A stretch of DNA of 64,000 nt from Bosea sp. F3-2 (GTDB taxonomy: Bacteria > Pseudomonadota > Alphaproteobacteria > Rhizobiales > Beijerinckiaceae). Below are positions 52,451-60,929 of the stretch, one piece after another; position 1 is the first letter of the stretch; every line of letters starts with the position of its first letter. The stretch is from positions 1,364,001-1,428,000 of the forward strand of contig NZ_CP042331.1 of assembly GCF_008253865.1 (NCBI RefSeq), read 5' to 3'. The translations under genes were made by a program, and so were the position numbers. Under the pieces are notes generated by a model. That model was not told where the DNA came from, made no database searches, and worked only from the letters and a program-made list of their open reading frames with translations.

Positions 52451-53671
52451 ATGGACATTGCCCACGACCGCAACGATATCGGCCCCGTCATCGATGCCAT
52501 CGTGCGCGAGATCGCGCCGAGCCTCGTCGAAATCCGCCGTGACATCCATGCCCATCCGGAAATCGGCTTCGAGGTCGAGCGCACCGCCGGCGTAGTCGCC
52601 GCCGAGCTGACGCGGCTGGGCATCGCCTGCAAGACCGGCGTCGGACGCACCGGCGTCGTCGCCGATATCCAGGGCAGCGCCCCCGGGCCACGGCTCGTGA
52701 TCCGCGCCGATATGGACGCGCTGCCGATGCAGGAGACCACCGGCCTGCCCTATGCCAGCACCATCCCGGGCCGGATGCACGCCTGCGGCCACGACCTGCA
52801 CACCGCGACCCTGATCGGCGTCGGAGCCGTGCTCAGTCAGCTCTCCGGCAAGCTGAGCGGTTCGATCCGGCTCGTTTTCCAGCCCGCCGAGGAGACGATC
52901 GACAGCGGCGCCGCCGCCATGATCGCCGACGGCGCGCTGGAGGGTGTCGACATGGCGCTCGGCTTCCATAACGAGCCGAGCGTCCCGGCCGGCAAGATCG
53001 CCTATATCCGCGGCGCGAGCTTCGCCTCGGCCGACAGCTTCCAGATCGTGGTCGAAGGTCGCTCCGGCCATGCCGCCCAGCCGCATGAGGCGGTCGATCC
53101 GATCGTGGCGGCCGGCCATCTCCTGACCCAGTTACAGACGATCGTCTCGCGCGAACTCAATCCGATCCGTAGCGCCGTCGTGACTGTGGGACGCATCGAA
53201 GGCGGGGACGCCTACAACATCATCCCGAACCGCTGCACCATGGCAGGTACGGTTCGCACACGCTCCCCAGAGGCGCGCGATGCCATCGAGGCGGCCATGA
53301 AGCGCATCTGCGCCGGCGTCTCACTCGTCCACCGCGTCGATTGCAAGGTCGACTACCGCCGTAACCTGCCACCCGTGATGAGCGCGGACGGCCTGCTCGA
53401 TCTCACCGTCGAGGCCGTCAGGCAGCAGGGCGGCGACGTCATCGAGGTCGAGGGCGGTTTTGGCGCGGAGGATTTCGCCTTCTTCTCCGAGCGTGTGCCC
53501 TCTTCCCATATCCGCATCGGCTCCGGCCAGCCAGGCCGAGAGGACCGCGTTCACAACTCGAACTATCAGCCCGACGAGGGCAGCATCGCCGCTGGCGTTC
53601 GAGCCCTGAGCCGCACCGCTTTTGAACTGCTCGGAAATCCACGAGCATCCGAACGCCATCGGCCGCAATAG
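52451..53671 (+). CDS. M20-family amidohydrolase (HipO/IAA-amino acid hydrolase type)
   Basis: 406 aa. Metal-binding motifs: RADMDALPMQETTGLPY, MHACGHDLHTATL, FQPAEETIDSGAAAMI, and late GAEDFAFFSERVP. The dimerisation insert is present (GRSGHAAQPHEAVDPI). No signal peptide. Such enzymes hydrolyse N-acyl amino acids, hippurate or auxin conjugates in the cytoplasm. Its pairing with an orphan ProX suggests the imported ligand is an amide or acyl conjugate of a betaine-like compound; that is inference. Confidence 0.92.
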   Translation: MDIAHDRNDIGPVIDAIVREIAPSLVEIRRDIHAHPEIGFEVERTAGVVAAELTRLGIACKTGVGRTGVVADIQGSAPGPRLVIRADMDALPMQETTGLPYASTIPGRMHACGHDLHTATLIGVGAVLSQLSGKLSGSIRLVFQPAEETIDSGAAAMIADGALEGVDMALGFHNEPSVPAGKIAYIRGASFASADSFQIVVEGRSGHAAQPHEAVDPIVAAGHLLTQLQTIVSRELNPIRSAVVTVGRIEGGDAYNIIPNRCTMAGTVRTRSPEARDAIEAAMKRICAGVSLVHRVDCKVDYRRNLPPVMSADGLLDLTVEAVRQQGGDVIEVEGGFGAEDFAFFSERVPSSHIRIGSGQPGREDRVHNSNYQPDEGSIAAGVRALSRTAFELLGNPRASERHRPQ

Positions 53672-53731
53672 CGCGGCCGATCCCGCAGCTGGCCCGGAGT
53701 CCATCGCGACCTTGGTCGTCATCTCTGTCCT

Positions 53732-55057
53732 TCACAAGCGTGCCAGACGACGGTCGATCGCGTCCTGGAGATGATACCAGCCGCTCACGATCGGCAGGAA
53801 CCAGGGGCGTCCGTCGTAAAGCGGGACCGGGATCTCGGGAAATGCCGGATCGTCGAAGGCGCTCCTGCGATTCTGCTGACCGAGCAGCTTCAGCGCGGAT
53901 TGGTGGCCGAGATAGGTCATCAGCGCCACGCCGTTGCCGTTGCAGCCCACAGCGAAGTCGATGCCGTCGCGCTTGCCCATATGCGCGATCTTGTCGGCCG
54001 TCATCCCGACCTTGCCACTCCAGCAATGCGTGACCTTGTAACCGGCGAGTTGCGGCCAGACCTTCAGCATCATCGCGTGGAGCTTCGGAGCTGCCTCGCG
54101 CTCCGGGATGGAGAACATGCCGGGCCGGCTGCCGAAGAGGATGCGCGTGCCATCCGGCGACGGGCGCGAATAGATCAGCTCGCGCTTGGAATCCGTGATC
54201 ATGCGGCGGCCGGGATTGATCTCGGCCATCAGCTCCGGCGGGAGCGGTTCGGTCGCGATCTGATAGCTCAGGACGCCGACGATACGGTTGTGCAGGAAGC
54301 CGCTTGCCTTGTCGCTGTAGCCGTTGGTGCCGAAGAAGACATGCCGCGCGCGGATGACGCCGCGGCCGGTTTCGACGTCGTGGAAGCCGTCCGGGCGATT
54401 CTTCACCTTCAGGACGGGCGCGTGCGAGCGCAGCGTCGCACCATTCGCGGCGGCGAGGCGACGCAGCGCCCGATGATATTTGCCAGGGTGAAGGCCGCCA
54501 TAGTCGTCGATGACGATGCCGCCGTGATAGAAATCGGTCTTGGTGACCTCGTGCTGGCGCGATTTCGGGATCTCGTGAACGGTTACGCCGGTGTGCTTCG
54601 CCAGCAGCTCGCCCTGGCGGCATAGCCGGTCGTAGTGACGCGGCACATGCGCCCCGAAATAGCGGCCGAAGATGCCGAGATCGGCATCAAGGCCGTGCTG
54701 ACGGATCAATGCCTTGAGGTGGTCGTAAGAAGACAGTGAGTCTTCCAGCAGGCGTTCCATCCGCGCGGCGTCGACGCCCTTGATCGCGCCGCCGATCACC
54801 AGCTTCTGACCGCTCGACACCATGCCACCCGAGCGCGTCGAGGCGCCGGCGCCCAATTCCGCGGCGTCGACGACGGTGACGTCGACGCCATTGCGAGCGA
54901 GCTCGGCCGCCGCTGAAAGCCCGCAATAACCGGAGCCGACGACGAGCACGTCGGTGGTTTCCGGCAGAGGCTCACGCGCAGTCTCAGGAGGGGCGGCGTC
55001 CCACCAATAGGGGTTCGTCGTGAAATCGGGCGCCAGAACGCCGGCCGGCTCAACCAT
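53732..55057 (-). CDS. FAD-dependent oxidoreductase (DAO/PuuB-like)
   Basis: 441 aa. N-terminal FAD site TDVLVVGSGYCGLSAAAELA with the distal acidic residue in VVDAAELGAG, then GASTRSGGMVSSG; the DAO domain ends in CWSGKVGMTADKIAHMGK and CNGNGVALMTYLGHQSA. Relatives include gamma-glutamylputrescine oxidase and amine/glycine oxidases, which deaminate with O2 or pass electrons on. The ATG overlaps the ABC ATPase end by 8 bases. As the last gene of the operon it should oxidise an amine or imino-acid product of the upstream lyase. Confidence 0.9.
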   Translation of the reverse strand: MVEPAGVLAPDFTTNPYWWDAAPPETAREPLPETTDVLVVGSGYCGLSAAAELARNGVDVTVVDAAELGAGASTRSGGMVSSGQKLVIGGAIKGVDAARMERLLEDSLSSYDHLKALIRQHGLDADLGIFGRYFGAHVPRHYDRLCRQGELLAKHTGVTVHEIPKSRQHEVTKTDFYHGGIVIDDYGGLHPGKYHRALRRLAAANGATLRSHAPVLKVKNRPDGFHDVETGRGVIRARHVFFGTNGYSDKASGFLHNRIVGVLSYQIATEPLPPELMAEINPGRRMITDSKRELIYSRPSPDGTRILFGSRPGMFSIPEREAAPKLHAMMLKVWPQLAGYKVTHCWSGKVGMTADKIAHMGKRDGIDFAVGCNGNGVALMTYLGHQSALKLLGQQNRRSAFDDPAFPEIPVPLYDGRPWFLPIVSGWYHLQDAIDRRLARL

Positions 55058-55814
55058 GTGCGGCCTCTCCGAAAGATCTGATGGAGGACAGGAAGCCGCG
55101 GGTCCGCTCGTGCTGCGGGGCCCCGAACAGCCTTTCCGGCGCGCCCTCCTCCACGATGCGGCCCTCGGCCATGAAAACGATGCGATCGGCAACCTCGCGG
55201 GCGAAGCCCATTTCGTGCGTGACGACGACCATGGTCGTCCCCTCGCGCGCCAAATCCTTCATCACGTCGAGGACACTGCCAATGGTCTCGGGATCGAGAG
55301 CCGAGGTCGGCTCGTCGAAGAGAATCGCCTTCGGCCGCATGGCAAGCGCGCGCACGATGGCGACCCGCTGCTGCTGGCCGCCGGACAGTGCGGCAGGATA
55401 ATCGTCGGCCTTGTGCGCGAGGCCGACACGCGCCAACAGGGCGCGTGCTTCCTCCTCCGCCTTGGCTCGCGGCACACCGCGGCGGCGCTCGGGCGTCAAC
55501 GTCATGTTGCGCAGCACCGTCAGGTGCGGGAATAGCGAATAGTCTTGGAAGACCATGCCCACCTCGGTCCGCATGCGCTGCCAGGCGGCCTCGTGGTGGA
55601 TGTCGACGGGCCGCCCGGCAACCTTGAGGGTGCCTTCGTCCGGGCGGACGAGACCGTTGATGCAGCGGATCAGCGTGCTCTTGCCCGAGCCGCTCGGGCC
55701 GATCAGCACCACCACGGAGCCGACCTCCACATCGAGATCGACGCCATGCAGGGCACGGTGTGCGCCGAAGCTCTTGCCGATCCCGCGCAGGCTGATCAGT
55801 GGCGAAGCGCTCAT
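55050..55814 (-). CDS. Polar amino acid ABC ATPase (GlnQ/HisP type)
   Basis: 254 aa. Walker A GPSGSGKST, Q-loop VFQDYSLFPHLTVLRN, signature LSGGQQQRVAIVRALAM, Walker B ILFDEPTSALDPE and VVVTHEMGFAREVADRI, all as in the PAAT family. It pairs with the two permeases and binding protein upstream, but in this operon the argininosuccinate-lyase-like gene lies between permease and ATPase and overlaps it by 4 bases. Confidence 0.95.
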   Translation of the reverse strand: MSASPLISLRGIGKSFGAHRALHGVDLDVEVGSVVVLIGPSGSGKSTLIRCINGLVRPDEGTLKVAGRPVDIHHEAAWQRMRTEVGMVFQDYSLFPHLTVLRNMTLTPERRRGVPRAKAEEEARALLARVGLAHKADDYPAALSGGQQQRVAIVRALAMRPKAILFDEPTSALDPETIGSVLDVMKDLAREGTTMVVVTHEMGFAREVADRIVFMAEGRIVEEGAPERLFGAPQHERTRGFLSSIRSFGEAAHG

Positions 55815-57310
55815 GCTGCGAGCTCCCGCATGTCGCGCTTCAGGACCTCGCGCGCGGCCTGCAGGCGACCGCGCTTCGCTGCCAGCGTTGCCCGGCGGGT
55901 TTCGAGACGGGCCTGCGCACTCTCGACGGCGCGCGCCACCGCCTCCGGGGCCGGCCCGCCCGGCAGATTGCGGCCGGCGGCACCGACCGCCGGGTTCAGG
56001 CAGCGGCGAACCGCTTCGGCCGACAGCTTCAACGGACGACCGAGCTGTTCGAGGGCCGCCGCATCGACCATCTCCGTCGTGATGCCGTCGGCCGCAAGCC
56101 CGGTATCCATCGCCGCGCGCACGACGCCGCCCACGACGTGGTGGGCCTCGCGGAAGGATAGGTCGGCCTCCCGCACCATCAGATCGGCCAGATCGGTGGC
56201 AGAGGCGAAATCCTCAGTGACGCGACGCTTCATGAGCGGGGCGTTCGGCCGGGCGGTCGCGATGACGAGGTCGAAGAGCGCCAGGCAGCGCAAGACCTCT
56301 TCGCCGGCCTCCCAGACGCCGCGCATGGCCTCGCGATTGCCGTCGATGGTGTTGGTGAAATGGGTGCCCTTCACCGCCGTGGCGGAAGCGACGTAGAGGC
56401 CGACAAGATGGCCGGCCTTGCCCTTGAGGTGCTCGAGCACCACCGGGTTCTTCTTCTGCGGCATGATGCTGGAGGTCCCGGTGACACGGTCAGGGAATTC
56501 GATCGTCTGGAATTCGTGCGAGACCATGACGTGATAGTCCTGCGCGACGCGGCTCCAGCCGAGGGCGATCTGCGAGAGGCCCGAGAGTATCTCCAGGCCG
56601 AAATCGCGCGTCGCCACCGCGTCGAGCGTGTTCTCCACCAGTCCCTCGAAGCCGAGCGAACGGGCGACCGCGTCGCGGTCGATGGCGAAGGTCGTACCGG
56701 CAAGCGCACCCGCACCGAGCGGGCTGATATTGGTGCGCGACCAGGCATCGGCCAGGCGACCGTGGTCGCGCTCCAGCGACTGGGCGACACCGGCGAGATA
56801 GAAGCCGTATGTGACCGGTTGGGCCGGCTGCAGATGCGTGTAGCCCGGCATCACCACGTCGCGGAAGCGGAAGGCCCCATCGAGAGCATGTTCCTCGACC
56901 GACAGCAGCGCCTGGCTGGCGTCGAGCAGCAGGTCGCGGGCGCGTAGCCGATCGAGCGCCGCGGTGAGATCGTTGCGGCTGCGGGCGATGTGCATGCGCC
57001 CGCCCGCCTCGGTGCCGATCAGCTTGATGAGGTGGGCCTCGTAGTTGAAGTACGAATCCTCGCGCTCGGGATCGAGCTCGACGACCTCCGGCCCCTCCTG
57101 CTCCATCTGCAGCAGGCCGGCTGCGAGTGCCTTGGCGGCCTGGGGCGAGATGAGACCGCGGCGCGCCAGCATCAGCACATGCGCCTGGTTGAGATCGCTC
57201 ATATGGCTGAAGACGGTGCGGAAATCCCGCGCGAGGCGCGGCGCGTAGATGTGCTCGCAGACCTCCTCGGCGACCTTTTCGGTCAGGCGGCGGCTGACTT
57301 TCGATTCCAT
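55811..57310 (-). CDS. Argininosuccinate lyase-like enzyme, probably catabolic
   Basis: 499 aa, longer than typical ArgH (about 460). Fumarase/aspartase-superfamily motifs: MHIARSRNDLTAALDRL (Arg112, Asn113), GYTHLQPAQPVTYGF (Thr158, His159) and the flexible loop GTSSIMPQKKNP (Ser281). These enzymes split N-substituted aspartates into fumarate and an amine. The ArgH consensus RSRNDQ is RSRNDL here. It lies inside a polar amino acid ABC operon with an FAD oxidase and a PLP enzyme and has no argG next to it, so a role in arginine synthesis is unlikely. EDDS-lyase-like activity is one candidate. ATG overlap with the ATPase couples expression. Confidence 0.88.
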   Translation of the reverse strand: MESKVSRRLTEKVAEEVCEHIYAPRLARDFRTVFSHMSDLNQAHVLMLARRGLISPQAAKALAAGLLQMEQEGPEVVELDPEREDSYFNYEAHLIKLIGTEAGGRMHIARSRNDLTAALDRLRARDLLLDASQALLSVEEHALDGAFRFRDVVMPGYTHLQPAQPVTYGFYLAGVAQSLERDHGRLADAWSRTNISPLGAGALAGTTFAIDRDAVARSLGFEGLVENTLDAVATRDFGLEILSGLSQIALGWSRVAQDYHVMVSHEFQTIEFPDRVTGTSSIMPQKKNPVVLEHLKGKAGHLVGLYVASATAVKGTHFTNTIDGNREAMRGVWEAGEEVLRCLALFDLVIATARPNAPLMKRRVTEDFASATDLADLMVREADLSFREAHHVVGGVVRAAMDTGLAADGITTEMVDAAALEQLGRPLKLSAEAVRRCLNPAVGAAGRNLPGGPAPEAVARAVESAQARLETRRATLAAKRGRLQAAREVLKRDMRELAA

Positions 57311-57337
57311 GGCGATGTCCTTCGCGACGATGCGAGA

Positions 57338-58054
57338 TCAGGGAAGCTGAGGGGCGGGCTCGGGCGCGGGAGCGGCTCCGGGCGCAGGCTGGCGGTGGTC
57401 GCGCTTCAGGCGCTTTTCGAGCCAGCGGCCGAACCAGGTCAGGGCCGAGCAGATAACGAAATAGGTGAGAAGCACCGCGGCGTAGACGATGAAGGCGGGG
57501 TTCCAGCCTTCCATCATCGTGGTGCGTTCGACGATGATCTGTCCGACCTTGAAGAACTCGTTGACGCCGACCAGCGCGCCCAGCGACGTCGCCTGCACGA
57601 GGAGCGTCAGCAGGCCGACGAAGGGCGGCAGGATGGCGCGCAGGGCCTGCGGCCCGGTGATGAAGACGTAGACCTCCCAGGTCTTCAGCCCGAGCGCGGC
57701 CGCGCTCTGCCACTGGTGCCTGGGCACCGCGTTGAAGCCGCCGCGGACGATCTCGACGCCGTTGGCGCTGCCCCAGAGCGAGAGGCCGACCGTCACGGCC
57801 GCAAACGGCGAGAGTTCGAGCCCGAAAAGCGGAGCGACGAAAAAGACGAAGAAGATGTTCACGACGAGCGGGATGTCGCGGAAGAGTTCGACATAGACCT
57901 TCACCGCGACGCGCAGCCAGTCGAAGCGCAAGGTGGCCAGCGTGCCAAGCACGAAGGAGATGATCGTCGCGAAGAACAGTGTCGCCAGCGCCAGCCCCAG
58001 CGTCATCGCCAGGCCCTGCATGATGAAGGGAAGATTGCGGACCAGGAGTTCCAT
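57338..58054 (-). CDS. Polar amino acid ABC permease (HisM/GlnP type)
   Basis: 238 aa, about five membrane segments. VELFRDIPLVVNIFFVFF and the coupling region EIVRGGFNAVPRHQWQSAAALG are characteristic. A Pro/Ala-rich C-terminus (APGAAPAPEPAPQLP) follows the last helix. The ATG at 58054 has GAGGAGGG upstream; longer in-frame sequence overlaps the neighbouring permease gene and is not used. It forms a heterodimer with the permease encoded 10 bases upstream. Confidence 0.92.
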   Translation of the reverse strand: MELLVRNLPFIMQGLAMTLGLALATLFFATIISFVLGTLATLRFDWLRVAVKVYVELFRDIPLVVNIFFVFFVAPLFGLELSPFAAVTVGLSLWGSANGVEIVRGGFNAVPRHQWQSAAALGLKTWEVYVFITGPQALRAILPPFVGLLTLLVQATSLGALVGVNEFFKVGQIIVERTTMMEGWNPAFIVYAAVLLTYFVICSALTWFGRWLEKRLKRDHRQPAPGAAPAPEPAPQLP

Positions 58055-58064
58055 CGCGCCCTCC

Positions 58065-58727
58065 TCAGTGACGGAACGGCGCGTTGAGCCGGTATTCGAG
58101 GCGGCTCGCGAGGAAGGACAGAACAAGGACCAGCGCGAGATAGATCACGCAGATCGCGGCGAACATTTCGATGGTGCGGAAATCCATCGAGATCCGGTCG
58201 ATGGCGACATAGGTGAGCTCCGCGAGGCCGATCGCCTGCAGATAAGAGGAGTTTTTCAGGAGCGAGATCGAGGTATTGAGCATCGATGGCAAGCCGACGC
58301 GGATCGCCATCGGGGCGGCCACCAGTCGAAAGAAGCGCCAGGGCGACAGACCGAGCGAAAAGGCGGCCTCCCGCAGCCCCTTGCCGACGGTCTCAAGCCC
58401 GCCTCGAATGTTCTCGATCTGATAGGCACCGGCCCATATCGTCAGGCACAGCACGCCGGACCAGAACAGAGAGAGCCGCAAACCCAACCCCGGCAGCCCA
58501 TAGAAGATGAAGAAGAGCTGGGCGAGCAGCGGCGTGTTGCGGATGAACTCGACATAGCCCGCGACGAGCTTGCCGAGCACGGGGATCTGCAGCACACGCG
58601 CCGCGGCGCCGAGCAGGCCGAGGACGATGGAAAGCACGATCGACAGTGCGCTGACCTGCACGGTCATCCAGAGGCCGCGCATCAGCGCAGGCCACTGCCC
58701 CTCGATATAGGCCACGTCGAACTCCAT
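58065..58727 (-). CDS. Polar amino acid ABC permease (HisQ/GlnP type)
   Basis: 220 aa. VEFIRNTPLLAQLFFIFYGLP is the conserved EFIRNTPLL motif, and IENIRGGLETVGKGLREAAFSLG is the EAA-type loop. About five membrane segments. It starts 69 bases after the binding-protein gene and ends 10 bases before the second permease. It is the better-conserved of the two. Confidence 0.93.
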   Translation of the reverse strand: MEFDVAYIEGQWPALMRGLWMTVQVSALSIVLSIVLGLLGAAARVLQIPVLGKLVAGYVEFIRNTPLLAQLFFIFYGLPGLGLRLSLFWSGVLCLTIWAGAYQIENIRGGLETVGKGLREAAFSLGLSPWRFFRLVAAPMAIRVGLPSMLNTSISLLKNSSYLQAIGLAELTYVAIDRISMDFRTIEMFAAICVIYLALVLVLSFLASRLEYRLNAPFRH

Positions 58728-58796
58728 GGCGCGCTCCTCCCGCTAACAGGCTGTCGGGCTGCCGGGAGCGCGACGACTCCCGGCGCTTGCGTTCGC

Positions 58797-59633
58797 TCAA
58801 CGCGCGTTAGGCTTCGGCTTGGTGAAGGCGTCGACGTAGAAGGGGCGGATCTCGGCCGGGATCCACTTGTCGACCCACTTGTCGTAGAGGCCTTCGGCCT
58901 TCATGCGGTCGAGCGCGGCATCGACATAGGCGAGCCATCCGGCCTCGTTCTTGCGCACGCCGACGGCGGCGTCGGAGACCGCGAAGGGCTCGCCGACGAG
59001 GCGCAGGCTCGGATCCTTCGCGGCAATGACGACGAGCGTGGCGGCATCGTGGGTATAAGCGTCGCCCCGGCCCTGCTTCAGCGCCTGCAGAGCGTCGGAG
59101 GCGGTGTTGAGCCGCAGGTTGTCGACCTTCGCCATGTTGTCCTCGAACCACTTCGCCTGGGTCGAGCCCTTGAGCATGATCACGGTCTTGCCGGCGACGT
59201 CGTCGAGCTTCTTGATCGGGCTGTCCTTGGCGACGAGCATGTCCGAGCCGCCCCAGCGATAGGGCTTTGAGAAATCGATCACCCGCGCGCGCTCGGGAGT
59301 GATCCCGAGTGTCGCAATCAGGATGTCGACCTTCTTGCCCGTCAATTGAGGAATGCGGTTTTCGGCGGTGACGCAGGTCAGCTCGATCTTGTCGGGCGAA
59401 CCGAAGGCCCAGGCGGCGATCTGGATCGCCATGTCGGTTTCGACGCCGGCGAACTTGCCGGTCTCGTCCTTGTATCCGTAGGGCGGCTGATCGCAGCGGA
59501 CGCCGGCCTTCAGCACGCCGGCGGATTTGATGGCCTCCGGCAGCGGTGGCAGGCTCTGAGCGTGCGCTGCGATACCGTAAAAGGTGGCTACAACAGCCGA
59601 GAGCGCCGCAAGACGCGAAGCGAGCATGGTCAT
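58797..59633 (-). CDS. Polar amino acid ABC binding protein (PBPb/SBP_bac_3)
   Basis: 278 aa with a Sec signal (MLASRLAALSAVVATFYGIA, cut near AHA-Q). The fold is SBP_bac_3: LKAGVRCDQPPYGYKDETG, GVETDMAIQIAAWAFG, IATLGITPERARVIDFSKPY, and QALKQGRGDAYTHDAATL. The Arg in ERARVIDFS and the Asp in DAYTHDA are the usual alpha-amino/carboxylate contacts, so an amino acid-like ligand is expected. GAGGGAAAACGG precedes the ATG, which overlaps the PLP-enzyme stop (ATGA). Confidence 0.93.
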   Translation of the reverse strand: MTMLASRLAALSAVVATFYGIAAHAQSLPPLPEAIKSAGVLKAGVRCDQPPYGYKDETGKFAGVETDMAIQIAAWAFGSPDKIELTCVTAENRIPQLTGKKVDILIATLGITPERARVIDFSKPYRWGGSDMLVAKDSPIKKLDDVAGKTVIMLKGSTQAKWFEDNMAKVDNLRLNTASDALQALKQGRGDAYTHDAATLVVIAAKDPSLRLVGEPFAVSDAAVGVRKNEAGWLAYVDAALDRMKAEGLYDKWVDKWIPAEIRPFYVDAFTKPKPNAR

Positions 59634-60847
59634 CCGTTTTCCCTCTGTTGGACCGATGGATCGGTTCTCGATGGCAAGCTGTCGGTCTGCGCCGACCTTG
59701 TGCGTACCGCTTGTGCGGCATCCTTGTTCCCGGGCGCTGCGGCCAGGTCCGTTTCTCCGGGGTTGCGCATCCCCGAGCCGGTAAGCACGAGCACCGCGTG
59801 GCGCTCGGCGAGGTTGCGCTGGCGAGCCAGATCGGCGAGCGCCGCCAAGGCAGAGGCCGCCGACAATTCGGCATGCAGCCCGCAGGCCGCCAGTCGCCGT
59901 TGCGCGGCGCGGGCCGCTTCGTCGCAGACGGGAACGGCCCGTCCGGCGCTGGCGCGCAGAGCTTCGACGGCCTGCCATGTCACCGTGCTGCCAGCGATCG
60001 AGGCCTGAACGGTCTGGCCTTCGAAGGTCTCACGGTAGTCGGCGCCGGCGAGCACCCGTGCGAGGCGCGGGAACGGCTCGGCCGCGACCAGCACCGGCAG
60101 GCCGTTGCCAAGTTCCTCGAACCCGAGCCGCATGCCGGAAAGCAGATCCCCACGCGAGCATGGCACGACCACGAGGTCGGGCGGGTCCGGCTCCGCCAGC
60201 TCGGCAGCCAGCGTCTTGTAGCCCTCGATACCGAACGGATTGGTGCCGATGGCGGGGACCCGGTAGTTCGTCGCGGCGAAGGCGCCTTCGCCGACGCGCT
60301 GCGACAGGTATGTCCACCGCCCCATGCTGTCGGAGAAGCTTTTAAGCGTCGCGCCATGCGACGCGATCGCCTTGCGGTAGGACTGCGGCAACGCATCGGT
60401 GACCGCGATCTCTGCCGCAAGGCCGGCCCGCCGCGCATAAGCGGCAATGGAGAGACCGCCATTGCCGCTCGATGCGGCCACGACGGTCTCGACTCCGCGC
60501 TCCAGCGCTCGCGCCAGCAGCTGCGCGCTCATCCGGTCCTTGTGCGAGCCCGTCGGATTGCACCATTCGAGCTTGGCCGACAGGCGGCCAAGCCCCAGTT
60601 CGGCAGCAAGGCCCGGCAATTCGATCAGCTGCGTTCCGCCCTCTCCCAGCGACAGGGCGCCGGGATAAGGCAGCGCGATACCGCTCCCGCCCGCCGCATA
60701 GGTCAGCCGCAGATTGGCAGCGTGCCCGCCGGCAGCGCAGCGTGGGCAGCCCGCTTCATATTCGCAGACGGGCCAAACCGCGTCGCAGCGCAGGCAGCTC
60801 ATGCCGGAGAGCCGGGTCGTCGCTGCGATGATGGGGCGCACTGACAT
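59630..60847 (-). CDS. Zinc-ribbon PLP enzyme, threonine synthase/dehydratase-like
   Basis: About 405 aa, fold-type II PLP enzyme. An N-terminal zinc ribbon (Cys18-x2-Cys21, Cys34-x2-Cys37) precedes the PLP lysine Lys103 in NPTGSHKDR; the phosphate loop is ASSGNGGLSIAAYA. This arrangement is shared by threonine synthase-like and ammonia-lyase-like proteins, which eliminate a beta substituent from amino acids. Being first in a catabolic ABC operon, a beta-eliminating ammonia-lyase role (for example on a diaminopropionate- or serine-like product) is more likely than threonine synthesis. No clear ribosome site is seen; ATG at 60802 is an alternative start. Confidence 0.85.
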   Translation of the reverse strand: MSVRPIIAATTRLSGMSCLRCDAVWPVCEYEAGCPRCAAGGHAANLRLTYAAGGSGIALPYPGALSLGEGGTQLIELPGLAAELGLGRLSAKLEWCNPTGSHKDRMSAQLLARALERGVETVVAASSGNGGLSIAAYARRAGLAAEIAVTDALPQSYRKAIASHGATLKSFSDSMGRWTYLSQRVGEGAFAATNYRVPAIGTNPFGIEGYKTLAAELAEPDPPDLVVVPCSRGDLLSGMRLGFEELGNGLPVLVAAEPFPRLARVLAGADYRETFEGQTVQASIAGSTVTWQAVEALRASAGRAVPVCDEAARAAQRRLAACGLHAELSAASALAALADLARQRNLAERHAVLVLTGSGMRNPGETDLAAAPGNKDAAQAVRTRSAQTDSLPSRTDPSVQQRENG

Positions 60848-60929
60848 AGCCAAAAGTATTGTCAGCGCTGCCCATCTGGTCAAATCTCAGTTTTTCGATC
60901 TGCTATTCACCAGTGATATGAGGCGCCGG

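Noticed and set aside
55811..57310. Straight call as biosynthetic argininosuccinate lyase (argH)
   Set aside because: Fold and loop motifs fit, but the RSRNDQ consensus is altered, the protein is longer, no argG is adjacent and it sits within an amino acid importer operon; kept as ArgH-like.
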